20,666 nucleotides of DNA from a virus (IMGVR_UViG_3300044630_004622:1-20666); one strand, 5' to 3'. Shown: positions 8,217 through 14,187, numbered from the stretch's first letter. Program-made: numbers and translations. The notes: a model not told the origin generated them from the letters alone.

Positions 8217-8465
8217 TTAGGCTTGTGCGTCAGCAGCCGGTGCTTCTGGTGCTGGCTCTTGACCCACTACGCCCTGTGCTTTTAGGAAAGCAAATAAGCG
8301 GTCGTGTAGTCCACCCACTGTAGACATTTCTTCAGCTTTGATTGCGCCACGCTGGGCAACGATCTGAATGGTCTGTAGGGCTAGTGTTAGGTCTGCTAGA
8401 GTTAGACTGGGTGCCTGTGCTGGCACAGTCTCTTCTGGTGCAGATGTAGTAGTTTGTTCTGACAT
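8217..8465 (-). CDS. Small phage protein, Pro/Ala-rich ends (82 aa)
   Basis: The middle of the protein (about 20-66) is a helical domain, L-T-L-A-D-L ... V-A-Q-R-G-A-I-K-A-E-E-M-S-T-V-G ... R-L-F-A-F-L, flanked by low-complexity Thr/Pro/Glu and Ala/Pro tails. As I recall, proteins with this central pattern are common in T4-like marine phages, with no known function. A GGAG lies 6 bases before the ATG, inside a predicted hairpin. Confidence 0.8.
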   Translation of the reverse strand: MSEQTTTSAPEETVPAQAPSLTLADLTLALQTIQIVAQRGAIKAEEMSTVGGLHDRLFAFLKAQGVVGQEPAPEAPAADAQA

Positions 8466-8472
8466 AATATCT

Positions 8473-8515
8473 CCGTAGTAATACTCATGATATTTAACTG
8501 GTATTATAACTACGG
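8473..8515 (-). promoter_or_regulatory. 5' hairpin that could hide the ribosome binding site of the 82-aa gene
   Basis: Read on the minus strand, CCGTAGT-TAT-AATAC is followed by a loop of about 16 bases and GTATTACTACGG. The arms pair over 12 base pairs with a 3-base bulge, and the last GG is part of the GGAG Shine-Dalgarno. A TATAAT lies inside the upstream arm (8503-8508), so if that is a -10 box the transcript would start inside the hairpin and the fold would not form. Only one of the two readings can hold for a given transcript. Confidence 0.4.
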
Positions 8516-8524
8516 AAATATTTT

Positions 8525-8818
8525 TTAGAATATTAATTCTGCTTTGTTGATAGTATCCAACATCATGCCAAAAAAACTGGCCTCAGCACCCTGCTCAAAG
8601 GAGGCTCGTTTACATACCACAATACCCGAGCTTGCGGGGTTTTCTCGGTATATATCCCCAAAGTAGAAACGACCGGACAGGTTGTCCCAGATCCAGTCGG
8701 TCACAGCCTTTTCATCACAGCGAAGGTCAAAATCCACACTTGTAAAATGTGGGGGACAATGCTCTAATCTGCGTAGTCCCCAGACTGCCAGTGGATTCAC
8801 TTCACCGTGTTTAAGCAC
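8525..8818 (-). CDS. Small phage protein of unknown function (97 aa, GTG start)
   Basis: The start is a GTG that overlaps the stop of the upstream gene by 8 bases. The product has mixed alpha/beta character, with several aromatic and acidic stretches (V-T-D-W-I-W-D-N-L, F-Y-F-G-D-I-Y) and no recognised motif. No membrane segment or signal peptide is seen. The stop lies in an AT-rich stretch with a short palindrome that lacks a T-run, so it is not a convincing terminator. Confidence 0.75.
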   Translation of the reverse strand: MLKHGEVNPLAVWGLRRLEHCPPHFTSVDFDLRCDEKAVTDWIWDNLSGRFYFGDIYRENPASSGIVVCKRASFEQGAEASFFGMMLDTINKAELIF

Positions 8819-9122
8819 TGTCAGTCTCTTTGCGATCGTCGATGACCACGTTCAATTTCATGTCCGATTGATCTGGTTGTACAATCTCAATCTTGCCCTG
8901 TAATACCGTCCCAGCAGTCTGGCGGAAGCTGTCCAGCATGGACCAGTTATTGGTTATTTGTGCAATCTCCACAGCACGAGTCAGATCTTCTAGAGCCATT
9001 TCAATTTCCAGAATACGATCTCTGGCCTGCTCCAAATCTTCTGGTGCATTGACGTAGGTGGGTAGATATTTTTTCAGTAGTTCTTCTTGAGAAACTTCTG
9101 TAGTGGTGGATTTATCACTCAT
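8811..9122 (-). CDS. Small helical phage protein (103 aa)
   Basis: The product is acidic and mostly helical. Residues about 26-60 form a long amphipathic stretch (A-P-E-D-L-E-Q-A-R-D-R-I-L-E-I-E-M-A-L-E-D-L), likely a coiled coil, with a beta-like C-terminal part. Function unknown. An AGGAG nearly ideally spaced before the ATG lies within the end of the upstream gene, with which it overlaps by 8 bases. It sits in an unbroken run from the VWA gene downwards and is likely expressed from that promoter. Confidence 0.78.
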   Translation of the reverse strand: MSDKSTTTEVSQEELLKKYLPTYVNAPEDLEQARDRILEIEMALEDLTRAVEIAQITNNWSMLDSFRQTAGTVLQGKIEIVQPDQSDMKLNVVIDDRKETDSA

Positions 9123-9408
9123 TTGGTTCTCCTGAATGGGCCAATACTGTTTCTAATAGGCCAATAAGTGATTGAACATGTTTGTGCCCCAGTTCAACCG
9201 TTGTAGTTAAACCACCAGTCTGTTTAAACGTGATGGATGCACCGTCGGCAAAGCTGACACTGGGACCTACACTATAACTAAACTCACCCAATTTATTTGC
9301 CATGATTTCTTCCTGTTTAATGTGTTGCCCAACTTCATACAGTTCTTCTGATAACTTCTGATAATCCGTGGCACGTGGCCACGGAATTATATTACGAAAA
9401 TTAAACAT
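9115..9408 (-). CDS. Small phage protein of unknown function (97 aa)
   Basis: The ATG shares one base with the stop of the VWA gene (TAATG), which is typical of translational re-initiation. The N-terminal third is helical and charged (Y-Q-K-L-S-E-E-L-Y-E-V-G). From about residue 37 a beta-rich part follows (M-A-N-K-L-G-E-F-S-Y-S-V-G-P). An alternative internal start at that Met cannot be excluded. Location right behind the VWA protein suggests a linked role. Confidence 0.75.
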   Translation of the reverse strand: MFNFRNIIPWPRATDYQKLSEELYEVGQHIKQEEIMANKLGEFSYSVGPSVSFADGASITFKQTGGLTTTVELGHKHVQSLIGLLETVLAHSGEPNE

Positions 9409-10649
9409 TATTTACGGGCTTCCTCTTCGTAATGTGCCCAGATACCCCAGGGTGGTTCACAGTTGGGATTACCTTTGATGATCCAGACTGTATCACAGTA
9501 ATTCTCATCTCCCCAGCCATTGCCCGGCATACCGTCAGTGAACATGATAAATTTCTTGGGTTCGATGCTATGTTCTTTCATGTAATCCCAGTTGGCTTCG
9601 AATAGTGTACCACCACCACCTTGCGGCTCATATTGCATGATGTCATTCAGGTTGTCAGTGTTAAAGGTCTGATCATTGTAGATCTCAGTATCAAAACACC
9701 AGACACGAATGTTATACTCGTCGTATGATTCCATGATACCTTTGATCTCGCTTAAAAAGATCTGGCTGTCCTGACTGGTAATACTACCTGACTGGTCAAT
9801 GCCAATGCACACATCAATAGTTTCACCTGGCTTCATACCGGGTAAGATAGCATCCATGTGCCAACCACGACGGCTGGGGCGAGCCCAGGTAAAGTCAGAT
9901 TTAATGGTACTCTGGATCTGTTGCTCTAACAATTCTTTCCAGCCAATCTTGGGCTCAGTCAGATCCTTGACCAGACGTTTGACACCTGATGGCAAATTAC
10001 CAGCACCGGCAGCCTGAGCGGCCTGTAACATGGCTTCTTTGATCTCGTCACGGATGGCACGGCGTTCAGCATCACTTAAACGTGGGCGGCCACCTTTACC
10101 ATCCTGGTCCCCTTCACCTTCGCCGTCACCTTCATCACCATCCAGGTGTTCGTCCAGAACGTTCTTAAGCAATTCACTAAGATTAATCTTGTTGGAATTG
10201 GCCATGAGATCTTCATAAACTTCTTCAGCACTCATGCCACGATATTTGGCATCATACAGCATGCCACATACAGTGATACGATCACCAATCTTCTGATCAA
10301 TCAGGTCACTGTTAACGCAGAAGTCATCAGCAATGTTCCAGATCTTGGGATCGCGGTCACCGCGGCGTCCCATGTGGTCGTATACGGCATGCAACACTTC
10401 ATGGCCGAACAGAAATTCCACCTGTTTAAGTGGCATCTTGTTTACGAACTGGCTGTTGTAATAGAACTTGCGTCCATCGGTTGCGGCAGTATTACACCAG
10501 TCATCAGCATTGACCAGTGTCAGTCGTGTGGCCATATTACCAAAGAACGGAGCCTTGAGTAATAGACCAATACGAGCAGTAATTAATTTTTCGCGAGCGG
10601 CAGAGTCCACTTTGGGATCTGTTTTAGGGCGTTCTGCTACTTCTGACAT
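9408..10649 (-). CDS. VWA-like domain metallopeptidase-type protein (DUF2201-like)
   Basis: The 413-residue protein combines two parts. The N-terminal domain has a zinc-peptidase-like H-E-V-L-H at 83-87 with a nearby D91-H92 and W104-N-I-A-D-D. An acidic Asp/Glu/Gly-rich linker lies at about 168-186. The C-terminal part is a VWA-like domain with a MIDAS pattern: D285-x-S-G-S, a G-G-G-G-T segment ending at T348, and T-D-G at 371-373. Phage and bacterial proteins of this layout (DUF2201-like metallopeptidase plus VWA) usually pair with MoxR AAA+ ATPases, as seen here 450 bases upstream, and are thought to act as chaperone-like complexes. The client protein is unknown. A strong promoter lies directly upstream and AAGGA precedes the ATG. 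Confidence 0.9.
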   Translation of the reverse strand: MSEVAERPKTDPKVDSAAREKLITARIGLLLKAPFFGNMATRLTLVNADDWCNTAATDGRKFYYNSQFVNKMPLKQVEFLFGHEVLHAVYDHMGRRGDRDPKIWNIADDFCVNSDLIDQKIGDRITVCGMLYDAKYRGMSAEEVYEDLMANSNKINLSELLKNVLDEHLDGDEGDGEGEGDQDGKGGRPRLSDAERRAIRDEIKEAMLQAAQAAGAGNLPSGVKRLVKDLTEPKIGWKELLEQQIQSTIKSDFTWARPSRRGWHMDAILPGMKPGETIDVCIGIDQSGSITSQDSQIFLSEIKGIMESYDEYNIRVWCFDTEIYNDQTFNTDNLNDIMQYEPQGGGGTLFEANWDYMKEHSIEPKKFIMFTDGMPGNGWGDENYCDTVWIIKGNPNCEPPWGIWAHYEEEARK

Positions 10650-10675
10650 AATATATCCTTTTTCAGTATACCACT

Positions 10676-10704
10676 ATTATATAATTAACTGAATTTATCG
10701 TCAA
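10676..10704 (-). promoter_or_regulatory. Sigma70-type promoter P1 for the VWA gene
   Basis: TTGACG at 10699-10704 and TATAAT at 10676-10681 are 17 bases apart. The spacer has AATTC at positions 4-8 and TTAAT at 11-15, shared with four other promoters in the window. A second TTAAATTC lies just upstream of the -35 box. The ATG follows about 26 bases after the -10 box. Confidence 0.8.
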
Positions 10705-10713
10705 GTTGGGAAT

Positions 10714-11025
10714 TTAACACCACTTTAATTTAAAGAGCGTGGCTTCAGCTGAACTCTTTAGATATATACGAAATTTATTCTGAGTAAAATCACTCATCCA
10801 ACACCATTCGGTCACAGTTTCTGGTATACCAAGTCTGAGTTTACCGGATTGGATATCCAGTTCTGCACTAGGACCCCAGGATTCGATGCACCAGGTACGA
10901 ACAGTATCAAACTTAATAAGTGCAGTTCGTCTCTCTCGGTAAGAGCTTGGTATAATCAAAGTACCAACAAACCCATAGTAAGTATGGCCACTAAATCGAG
11001 CGTCTAACTTATTGACTTTGAACAT
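10714..11025 (-). CDS. Small protein, member of an F-x-F...L-K-W family
   Basis: The frame can start at GTG 11034 or ATG 11025; I take the ATG, since no clear Shine-Dalgarno favours the GTG. The 103-residue product has an early strand-rich part (Y-G-F-V-G-T-L-I-I-P), a T-W-C-I-E-S-W-G segment in the middle and a C-terminal F-R-I-Y-L ... A-T-L-F-K-L-K-W. The same W-C ... F-G/W-G ... F-x-F ... F-L-L-K-W layout is found in the three small genes at 13581-14187, so they appear to be paralogues. Function unknown. The gene lies between the MoxR terminator and promoter P1, so it may depend on terminator read-through. Confidence 0.7.
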   Translation of the reverse strand: MFKVNKLDARFSGHTYYGFVGTLIIPSSYRERRTALIKFDTVRTWCIESWGPSAELDIQSGKLRLGIPETVTEWCWMSDFTQNKFRIYLKSSAEATLFKLKWC

Positions 11026-11040
11026 TTTTTGCACACTTCT

Positions 11041-11079
11041 AAATAAAAACCAGGGCCTTACGGATCACTCCTGCCCTGG
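11041..11079 (-). terminator. Rho-independent terminator after the MoxR gene
   Basis: On the minus strand CCAGGGC pairs with GCCCTGG across a 16-base loop and is followed by TTTTTATTT. This is a seven-pair, GC-rich stem with a T-run, placed 20 bases behind the MoxR stop. Confidence 0.88.
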
Positions 11080-11098
11080 ACCGTGACTAGCGGTAACT

Positions 11099-12205
11099 TT
11101 AATTATCCCGACTGGATGCCGCGATGATGTATTTACCAAACTTCTTGTGGAACTCGTCAAAGCTCTTCATCTTACCAGGCAACAGTGGCAAGCTATAGGT
11201 GGTCATTGCAACACGGGCACCCATAACAACCAATTCGGTAGTGAAGTTATCCATCATGAAGCGCAGGAAGTTGTCAGCTTGAGCGTACCAGTCGGGCATT
11301 TTATCTTTGCCCAGTTTGCGGTATTGCTCTTGCAACTCATAGCACATGGAAACGGTCAGCGAATACATGGCTGAAATTTCTTTAACCTTGAGCTCAGTTA
11401 CTTTGCCTGACAATACATCTTCAGGTTTAGGCATCTGACCAGCAACCTTGCGGTGCGCCATGAACTTAACAGCAACACCTTCGCCCACAGTACCAGCAAC
11501 CAAGTCAGTGATCTCTGCGTCACTGGCATCTTCGTCGTATAAGAATTCTGACACAAAACTCCAGCTACGTGGTGTAGCAAAACTACGGCTGGGCGATTTA
11601 GGATCAAAGTCAAACAAGTCTTGTTTGGCAAAACCAATGTAACCAACCACGTCCTTGTGGATCTTGTGGTTAACGGCCCATTGTTCCCAGCTGGCGTGAT
11701 CTGGACGAATTTCCAGGTGTACAAAACGGTTGGCCAGTGGGCTGGGCATACGATAGGTCACGCCTTTGTCTGACTCACGGTTACCAGCGGCCACGATCAC
11801 CACATTGTCTGGTAGTACATACTTACCAACGCGGCGGTTCAGGATTAGTTGATAGGCCGCGGCCTGTACAGCAGGAGGAGCAGAGTTAAGCTCGTCCAGG
11901 AACAACACAACGATGGGATACTGGTCAGCCATTTCCTGGTCAGGCAAGTCAATGGGAGGAGCCCAGTCCATTTTCTCGTTGTTCTTGTTGAAGAATGGAA
12001 TACCACGAATGTCAGTGGGTTCCATCTGACCCAGACGCAGGTCAATCATGTGACCGCCCAGCTCAGCAGTTAGGTCTGCTACCAGTTCGGATTTACCAAT
12101 TCCTGGAGGACCCCACATGAATACGGGACGCTTATTTTTAAAACAACGTAGGACTCGGCTACGAGCTTCGCCTGGGGTAATAGTACGGTTTTCAGTCACG
12201 GCCAT
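11099..12205 (-). CDS. MoxR-type AAA+ ATPase
   Basis: The 368-residue protein is a MoxR-family AAA+ ATPase. The Walker A motif G-P-P-G-I-G-K-S is at 32-39, Walker B V-V-L-F-L-D-E-L-N at 99-107, sensor 1 A-A-G-N at 139-142, and the probable arginine finger A-N-R-F at 158-161. The C-terminal region is helical. MoxR ATPases act in the cytoplasm as hexameric chaperones with a VWA-domain partner, often for metal or cofactor insertion; the VWA gene at 9408-10649 is the obvious partner. The gene has its own promoter, an AAGGAG Shine-Dalgarno and a strong terminator, so the stoichiometry with the VWA protein can differ. What the complex acts on in infection is unknown. Confidence 0.93.
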   Translation of the reverse strand: MAVTENRTITPGEARSRVLRCFKNKRPVFMWGPPGIGKSELVADLTAELGGHMIDLRLGQMEPTDIRGIPFFNKNNEKMDWAPPIDLPDQEMADQYPIVVLFLDELNSAPPAVQAAAYQLILNRRVGKYVLPDNVVIVAAGNRESDKGVTYRMPSPLANRFVHLEIRPDHASWEQWAVNHKIHKDVVGYIGFAKQDLFDFDPKSPSRSFATPRSWSFVSEFLYDEDASDAEITDLVAGTVGEGVAVKFMAHRKVAGQMPKPEDVLSGKVTELKVKEISAMYSLTVSMCYELQEQYRKLGKDKMPDWYAQADNFLRFMMDNFTTELVVMGARVAMTTYSLPLLPGKMKSFDEFHKKFGKYIIAASSRDN

Positions 12206-12238
12206 TTTTTACTACTCCTTGAAAATTAGTGTAAAGCT

Positions 12239-12267
12239 ATTATACAATTAGGGGATTTTACTGTCTA
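12239..12267 (-). promoter_or_regulatory. Sigma70-type promoter P2 for the MoxR gene
   Basis: TAGACA at 12262-12267 and TATAAT at 12239-12244 are spaced by 17 bases. The spacer keeps the shared layout in weaker form, with AAATC at positions 4-8 and CTAAT at 11-15. The -35 box overlaps the stop codon of the small 37-residue frame. Confidence 0.78.
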
Positions 12268-12378
12268 GAAAAATTTAAAAACGCATACAAAAAACAACAC
12301 CACCAGACCAACTTCACAAAGCCCCAGTACTACTAATGTAGGCCAGTCCAGTTGATTTTGACCAGGATGGTTTTTCAT
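12265..12378 (-). CDS. Tiny single-span membrane protein (37 aa), possible
   Basis: ATG at 12378 follows the stop of the 47-residue gene by one base, and the frame closes at a TAG 37 codons later. After a polar start (about 12 residues) the product has a continuous hydrophobic stretch (about 14-34) with V, L, F and G, which reads as one membrane span. No Shine-Dalgarno is seen, so it would rely on coupling to the gene before it. The stop overlaps the P2 -35 box. The fit between genes and the clean hydrophobic pattern argue for a real gene, but the short length leaves doubt. Confidence 0.5.
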   Translation of the reverse strand: MKNHPGQNQLDWPTLVVLGLCEVGLVVLFFVCVFKFF

Positions 12379-12379
12379 C

Positions 12380-12523
12380 TTAAACGCCAGTGTGGAAAGG
12401 GTTTCGTCTACGAAGATGGGCTAGTGCGGCCTCCCGAGTTTCAAAACGACCACTGATTGGAGTCTGATGTGCGCTGCGCACAATAAACCAACCTGACAAT
12501 AAACTGTTATATACAACTTTCAT
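12380..12523 (-). CDS. Tiny phage protein (47 aa)
   Basis: The frame is open further upstream (70 codons), but the ATG at 12523 has a GGAG 8 bases before it and begins one base after the previous stop, so the shorter product of 47 residues is preferred. It carries a G-W-F-I-V-R-S segment and an R-F-E-T-R-E-A-A-L-A-H-L-R-R-R helix, a pattern seen in small phage proteins with a strand-strand-helix fold. Function unknown. Confidence 0.65.
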   Translation of the reverse strand: MKVVYNSLLSGWFIVRSAHQTPISGRFETREAALAHLRRRNPFHTGV

Positions 12524-12524
12524 T

Positions 12525-12803
12525 TTACATGCTCCAGTAAGTTTCGGATGCAGGGTTGCAACACCAGGGTGTGTCACGATCAATTTCCACATCCTTACCG
12601 GTCATTAGATTTTTAACAGACTTCATGGTTGGGTGGAATTCAATGCGATGTTGGTTAGCTGGCAGGATGTTATACAGCCCAGCAACCAAATTCTTCATAT
12701 CAGCTTCAGTCTGATCAGTAAACACTCGTGTCATTACAGCACGTTCACCTGACTTGGTGCGGCGGTCTTTTTTGTAGACATACAGGGTGTAATTTTGGGA
12801 CAT
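12525..12803 (-). CDS. Small phage protein of unknown function (92 aa)
   Basis: The open frame reaches 12842, but that region contains the promoter P3 -10 box. The ATG at 12803, with GGAG 6 bases upstream (GGAGCGAA), is the supported start. The product begins with a strand-like Y-T-L-Y-V-Y-K-K-D-R-R-T-K-S-G-E-R and ends with C-C-N-P-A-S-E-T-Y-W-S-M. No domain is recognised. It leads a short operon with the 47- and 37-residue genes. Its ribosome binding site is complementary over 8 bases to the loop motif of the putative RNA at 13421-13538. Confidence 0.8.
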   Translation of the reverse strand: MSQNYTLYVYKKDRRTKSGERAVMTRVFTDQTEADMKNLVAGLYNILPANQHRIEFHPTMKSVKNLMTGKDVEIDRDTPWCCNPASETYWSM

Positions 12804-12833
12804 TTTTCGCTCCGTTTTGTTTACTGTATCAAC

Positions 12834-12862
12834 AGTATACAATTAAATGAATTATATGTCTA
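12834..12862 (-). promoter_or_regulatory. Sigma70-type promoter P3 with overlapping palindrome
   Basis: TAGACA at 12857-12862 and TATACT at 12834-12839 are 17 bases apart, with AATTC and TTAAT at spacer positions 4-8 and 11-15. A palindrome TACTGT-N4-ACAGTA at 12822-12837 covers most of the -10 box and the start site, a classical repressor position. Confidence 0.78.
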
Positions 12863-12874
12863 GCCAGGCCGATA

Positions 12875-12892
12875 TGTTGTGTAAAAACAACA
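12875..12892 (-). promoter_or_regulatory. Palindrome GTTGT-N6-ACAAC after the GIY-YIG gene
   Basis: TGTTGT and ACAACA flank six bases directly behind the GIY-YIG stop codon and 12 bases upstream of the P3 -35 box. No T-run follows, so it is not a standard terminator. The same GTTGT-N6-ACAAC design recurs at 14845-14860. Confidence 0.4.
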
Positions 12893-13366
12893 CTATTTTG
12901 CTTGGAAATTCCACAAATCACAACCCATTTTACGGAATTTTTCAATAAAAGACTCTTCGTCAACGCTGACTATGCACATCTGCTCGTCATTGACGGTCAT
13001 AGTGGGGCTGGGACGAGCCCAAAGCATGATACTATGATCCGGATTGGACAACCATTCTGTGATTCGAGTGGCGTTATTTTCACCAGTTTTGCCATTGGCA
13101 CCACTAAATCCGCCTTTATGCTGACTAAAACGACCTTTAAGTGTCTTGCCAGCTTTACCCACATAGGCCACATCAACTACACCAGTCTGATTGCATTTGA
13201 CCCACAGATATACCAGCCCAGTTACCTTGGCACGAGTACCTTTTCGTACCCAATCTTCAGTCAAGGCAAATTTAGGAAGATCAGTGCTTCCTGGAATTAT
13301 CAATTGACCAGCAGGAATAAATCCATATTTGTTGATGGCAGCATTGATATTTGATGTGTGTGACAT
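12893..13366 (-). CDS. GIY-YIG-type nuclease-like protein (157 aa)
   Basis: The central region carries the two strands of the GIY-YIG fold: G-L-V-Y-L-W at 50-55 and A-Y-V-G-K-A-G at 67-73, followed by L-K-G-R-F-S-Q-H with Arg79 and His83 in the expected helix positions. A late Glu in D-E-E-S-F-I-E-K-F (about 136-144) could be the metal ligand. Such proteins are DNA nucleases in homing, repair or phage defence against other phages. Here there is no intron or second DNA-binding domain, so a free-standing role is likely, but the substrate is unknown. Start ATG is preceded by GAGGT, and promoter P4 lies upstream. The first 45 residues are not recognised. Confidence 0.8.
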   Translation of the reverse strand: MSHTSNINAAINKYGFIPAGQLIIPGSTDLPKFALTEDWVRKGTRAKVTGLVYLWVKCNQTGVVDVAYVGKAGKTLKGRFSQHKGGFSGANGKTGENNATRITEWLSNPDHSIMLWARPSPTMTVNDEQMCIVSVDEESFIEKFRKMGCDLWNFQAK

Positions 13367-13391
13367 GGTCTACCTCATTTATGATACTGAC

Positions 13392-13420
13392 AGTATAGCA
13401 TTAAATGAATTAATGGTCAA
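13392..13420 (-). promoter_or_regulatory. Sigma70-type promoter P4 for the GIY-YIG gene
   Basis: TTGACC at 13415-13420 and TATACT at 13392-13397 are 17 bases apart. The spacer carries AATTC at positions 4-8 and TTAAT at 11-15. A near-perfect palindrome ATACTG-N-CAGTAT at 13384-13396 overlaps the -10 box. Confidence 0.8.
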
Positions 13421-13538
13421 GGTGAAGCCCCTACAGGGAGCGAATCCATAGGGGCTTCGGATTTGCAGACTTTCGGGAGCGAATCTACTTGTCTGCGACA
13501 TACAGTATCAGAACATACTGTCCCAATACTTACAACTC
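13421..13538 (-). ncRNA. Putative structured RNA with three hairpins and a repeated loop motif
   Basis: The 214-base gap between the GIY-YIG and 75-residue genes has no good coding frame. A near-consensus promoter (P6) points leftward into it. Downstream come hairpin 1 (13502-13521, 7 pairs, 6-base loop), hairpin 2 (13465-13496, GCAGAC with GTCTGC) and hairpin 3 (13424-13458, 10 pairs, 15-base loop). Hairpins 2 and 3 carry the same 11 bases, GATTCGCTCCC, at 13475-13485 and 13436-13446. No T-run follows hairpin 3, so the RNA may be a small RNA with a processed end or the long leader of the GIY-YIG mRNA. It is not a tRNA. The shown ends are estimates. Confidence 0.55.
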
Positions 13539-13544
13539 TTCACT

Positions 13545-13573
13545 AGTATATAGCGGTTAGTGTACGCTGTCAA
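13545..13573 (-). promoter_or_regulatory. Near-consensus sigma70 promoter P6 for the putative RNA
   Basis: TTGACA at 13568-13573 and TATACT at 13545-13550 are spaced by 17 bases. The spacer lacks the AATTC/TTAAT signature of the other promoters. No coding start with a ribosome binding site follows within 150 bases. Confidence 0.75.
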
Positions 13574-13580
13574 AACATTT

Positions 13581-13808
13581 TTAACCATATTGCAATCTGA
13601 ACCAAGTGGCCACAGCCGCGTCTTGAAAAGTAAATGCGGTATACCGCTCTTGTATTATATTGTATGGTGGATTTTCATTGGTAATCCTTCTATGAAATTC
13701 CCAGGTAAAATCCACATTCCGCATGATACCAAACCGGTCCTCTAGATCGTAGACTATGTCCAGAATCCTACCCGGTGAGATATTTTCCAGACACACAGTT
13801 ACCCCCAT
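13581..13808 (-). CDS. Small F-x-F...L-W family protein (75 aa)
   Basis: The ATG lies 10 bases inside the end of the upstream gene without a clear Shine-Dalgarno; a GTG four codons later has a G-run at good spacing and is an alternative start. The C-terminal Y-T-A-F-T-F-Q-D-A-A-V-A-T-W-F-R-L-Q-Y-G matches the tail of the two genes before it. The middle is longer and more divergent (D-L-E-D-R-F-G). It is the most divergent copy of this set. Function unknown. No terminator is seen behind it; promoter P6 starts within 10 bases. Confidence 0.7.
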   Translation of the reverse strand: MGVTVCLENISPGRILDIVYDLEDRFGIMRNVDFTWEFHRRITNENPPYNIIQERYTAFTFQDAAVATWFRLQYG

Positions 13809-13984
13809 TTTAATAGGAACAACATTTTGGACTGCTCATCGGAAAAATTAAATCTGCCCCCACCTGAATAATTCCAGACTAGGGAATTGTTGCCAAATGT
13901 CTGACTACACCAATCATAATAATCACTCCATCTGACTCCGTGCAGTCCATTATTGGGCACTGTCACTTGATACCACTGCTTCAT
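13799..13984 (-). CDS. Small F-x-F...L-K-W family protein (61 aa)
   Basis: A GTG at 13990 would add two residues, but the ATG at 13984 has GAGG at the right distance and shares ATGA with the previous stop. The product has W-Y-Q-V-T-V-P at the start, a D-W-C-S-Q-T-F-G segment in the middle, and ends with R-F-N-F-S-D-E-Q-S-K-M-L-F-L-L-K-W-G. This is nearly the same plan as its upstream neighbour, so the two arose by duplication. Likely a small beta-alpha-beta protein; function unknown. Confidence 0.75.
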   Translation of the reverse strand: MKQWYQVTVPNNGLHGVRWSDYYDWCSQTFGNNSLVWNYSGGGRFNFSDEQSKMLFLLKWG

Positions 13985-14187
13985 TTCCACCTCAATAAGA
14001 ATACTGTAAGGTCTTGTTCGTCCTGAAACTCAAATACACCCTCACTTATATAACTCCAGCGAAACCAACTGTGTCCGAAGTTTTCCTTACACCATTCAAT
14101 ACAAGGGCTCCAGCCACGATACCCGTCTGTCTCTGTAGACGCTGGTGCCATTATACAGGCAACAAACCGACCATGCCAGTTCTTCAT
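13981..14187 (-). CDS. Small F-x-F...L-R-W family protein (68 aa)
   Basis: The start overlaps the stop of the wall hydrolase gene by 4 bases (ATGA). The product has an I-E-W-C-K-E-N-F-G-H segment and ends with V-F-E-F-Q-D-E-Q-D-L-T-V-F-L-L-R-W-K. It is co-transcribed with the wall hydrolase and the two following copies. An accessory role in lysis would be guilt by association only. Confidence 0.75.
   Translation of the reverse strand: MKNWHGRFVACIMAPASTETDGYRGWSPCIEWCKENFGHSWFRWSYISEGVFEFQDEQDLTVFLLRWK

Noticed and set aside
8525-8545. Short palindrome with AT arms at the end of the 97-residue gene as a terminator
   Set aside because: The stem is AT-only and is followed by A residues, not a T-run, on the coding strand.
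12902-13354. Plus-strand open frame of 150 codons opposite the GIY-YIG gene
   Set aside because: It is the shadow of a gene with clear GIY-YIG motifs, lacks a ribosome binding site and has no recognisable protein pattern.
13436-13485. Loop motif compared with a tRNA T-arm, since it contains a TTC-like core
   Set aside because: The T-loop consensus needs A at position 58, and no acceptor, D or anticodon arm can be placed around it.
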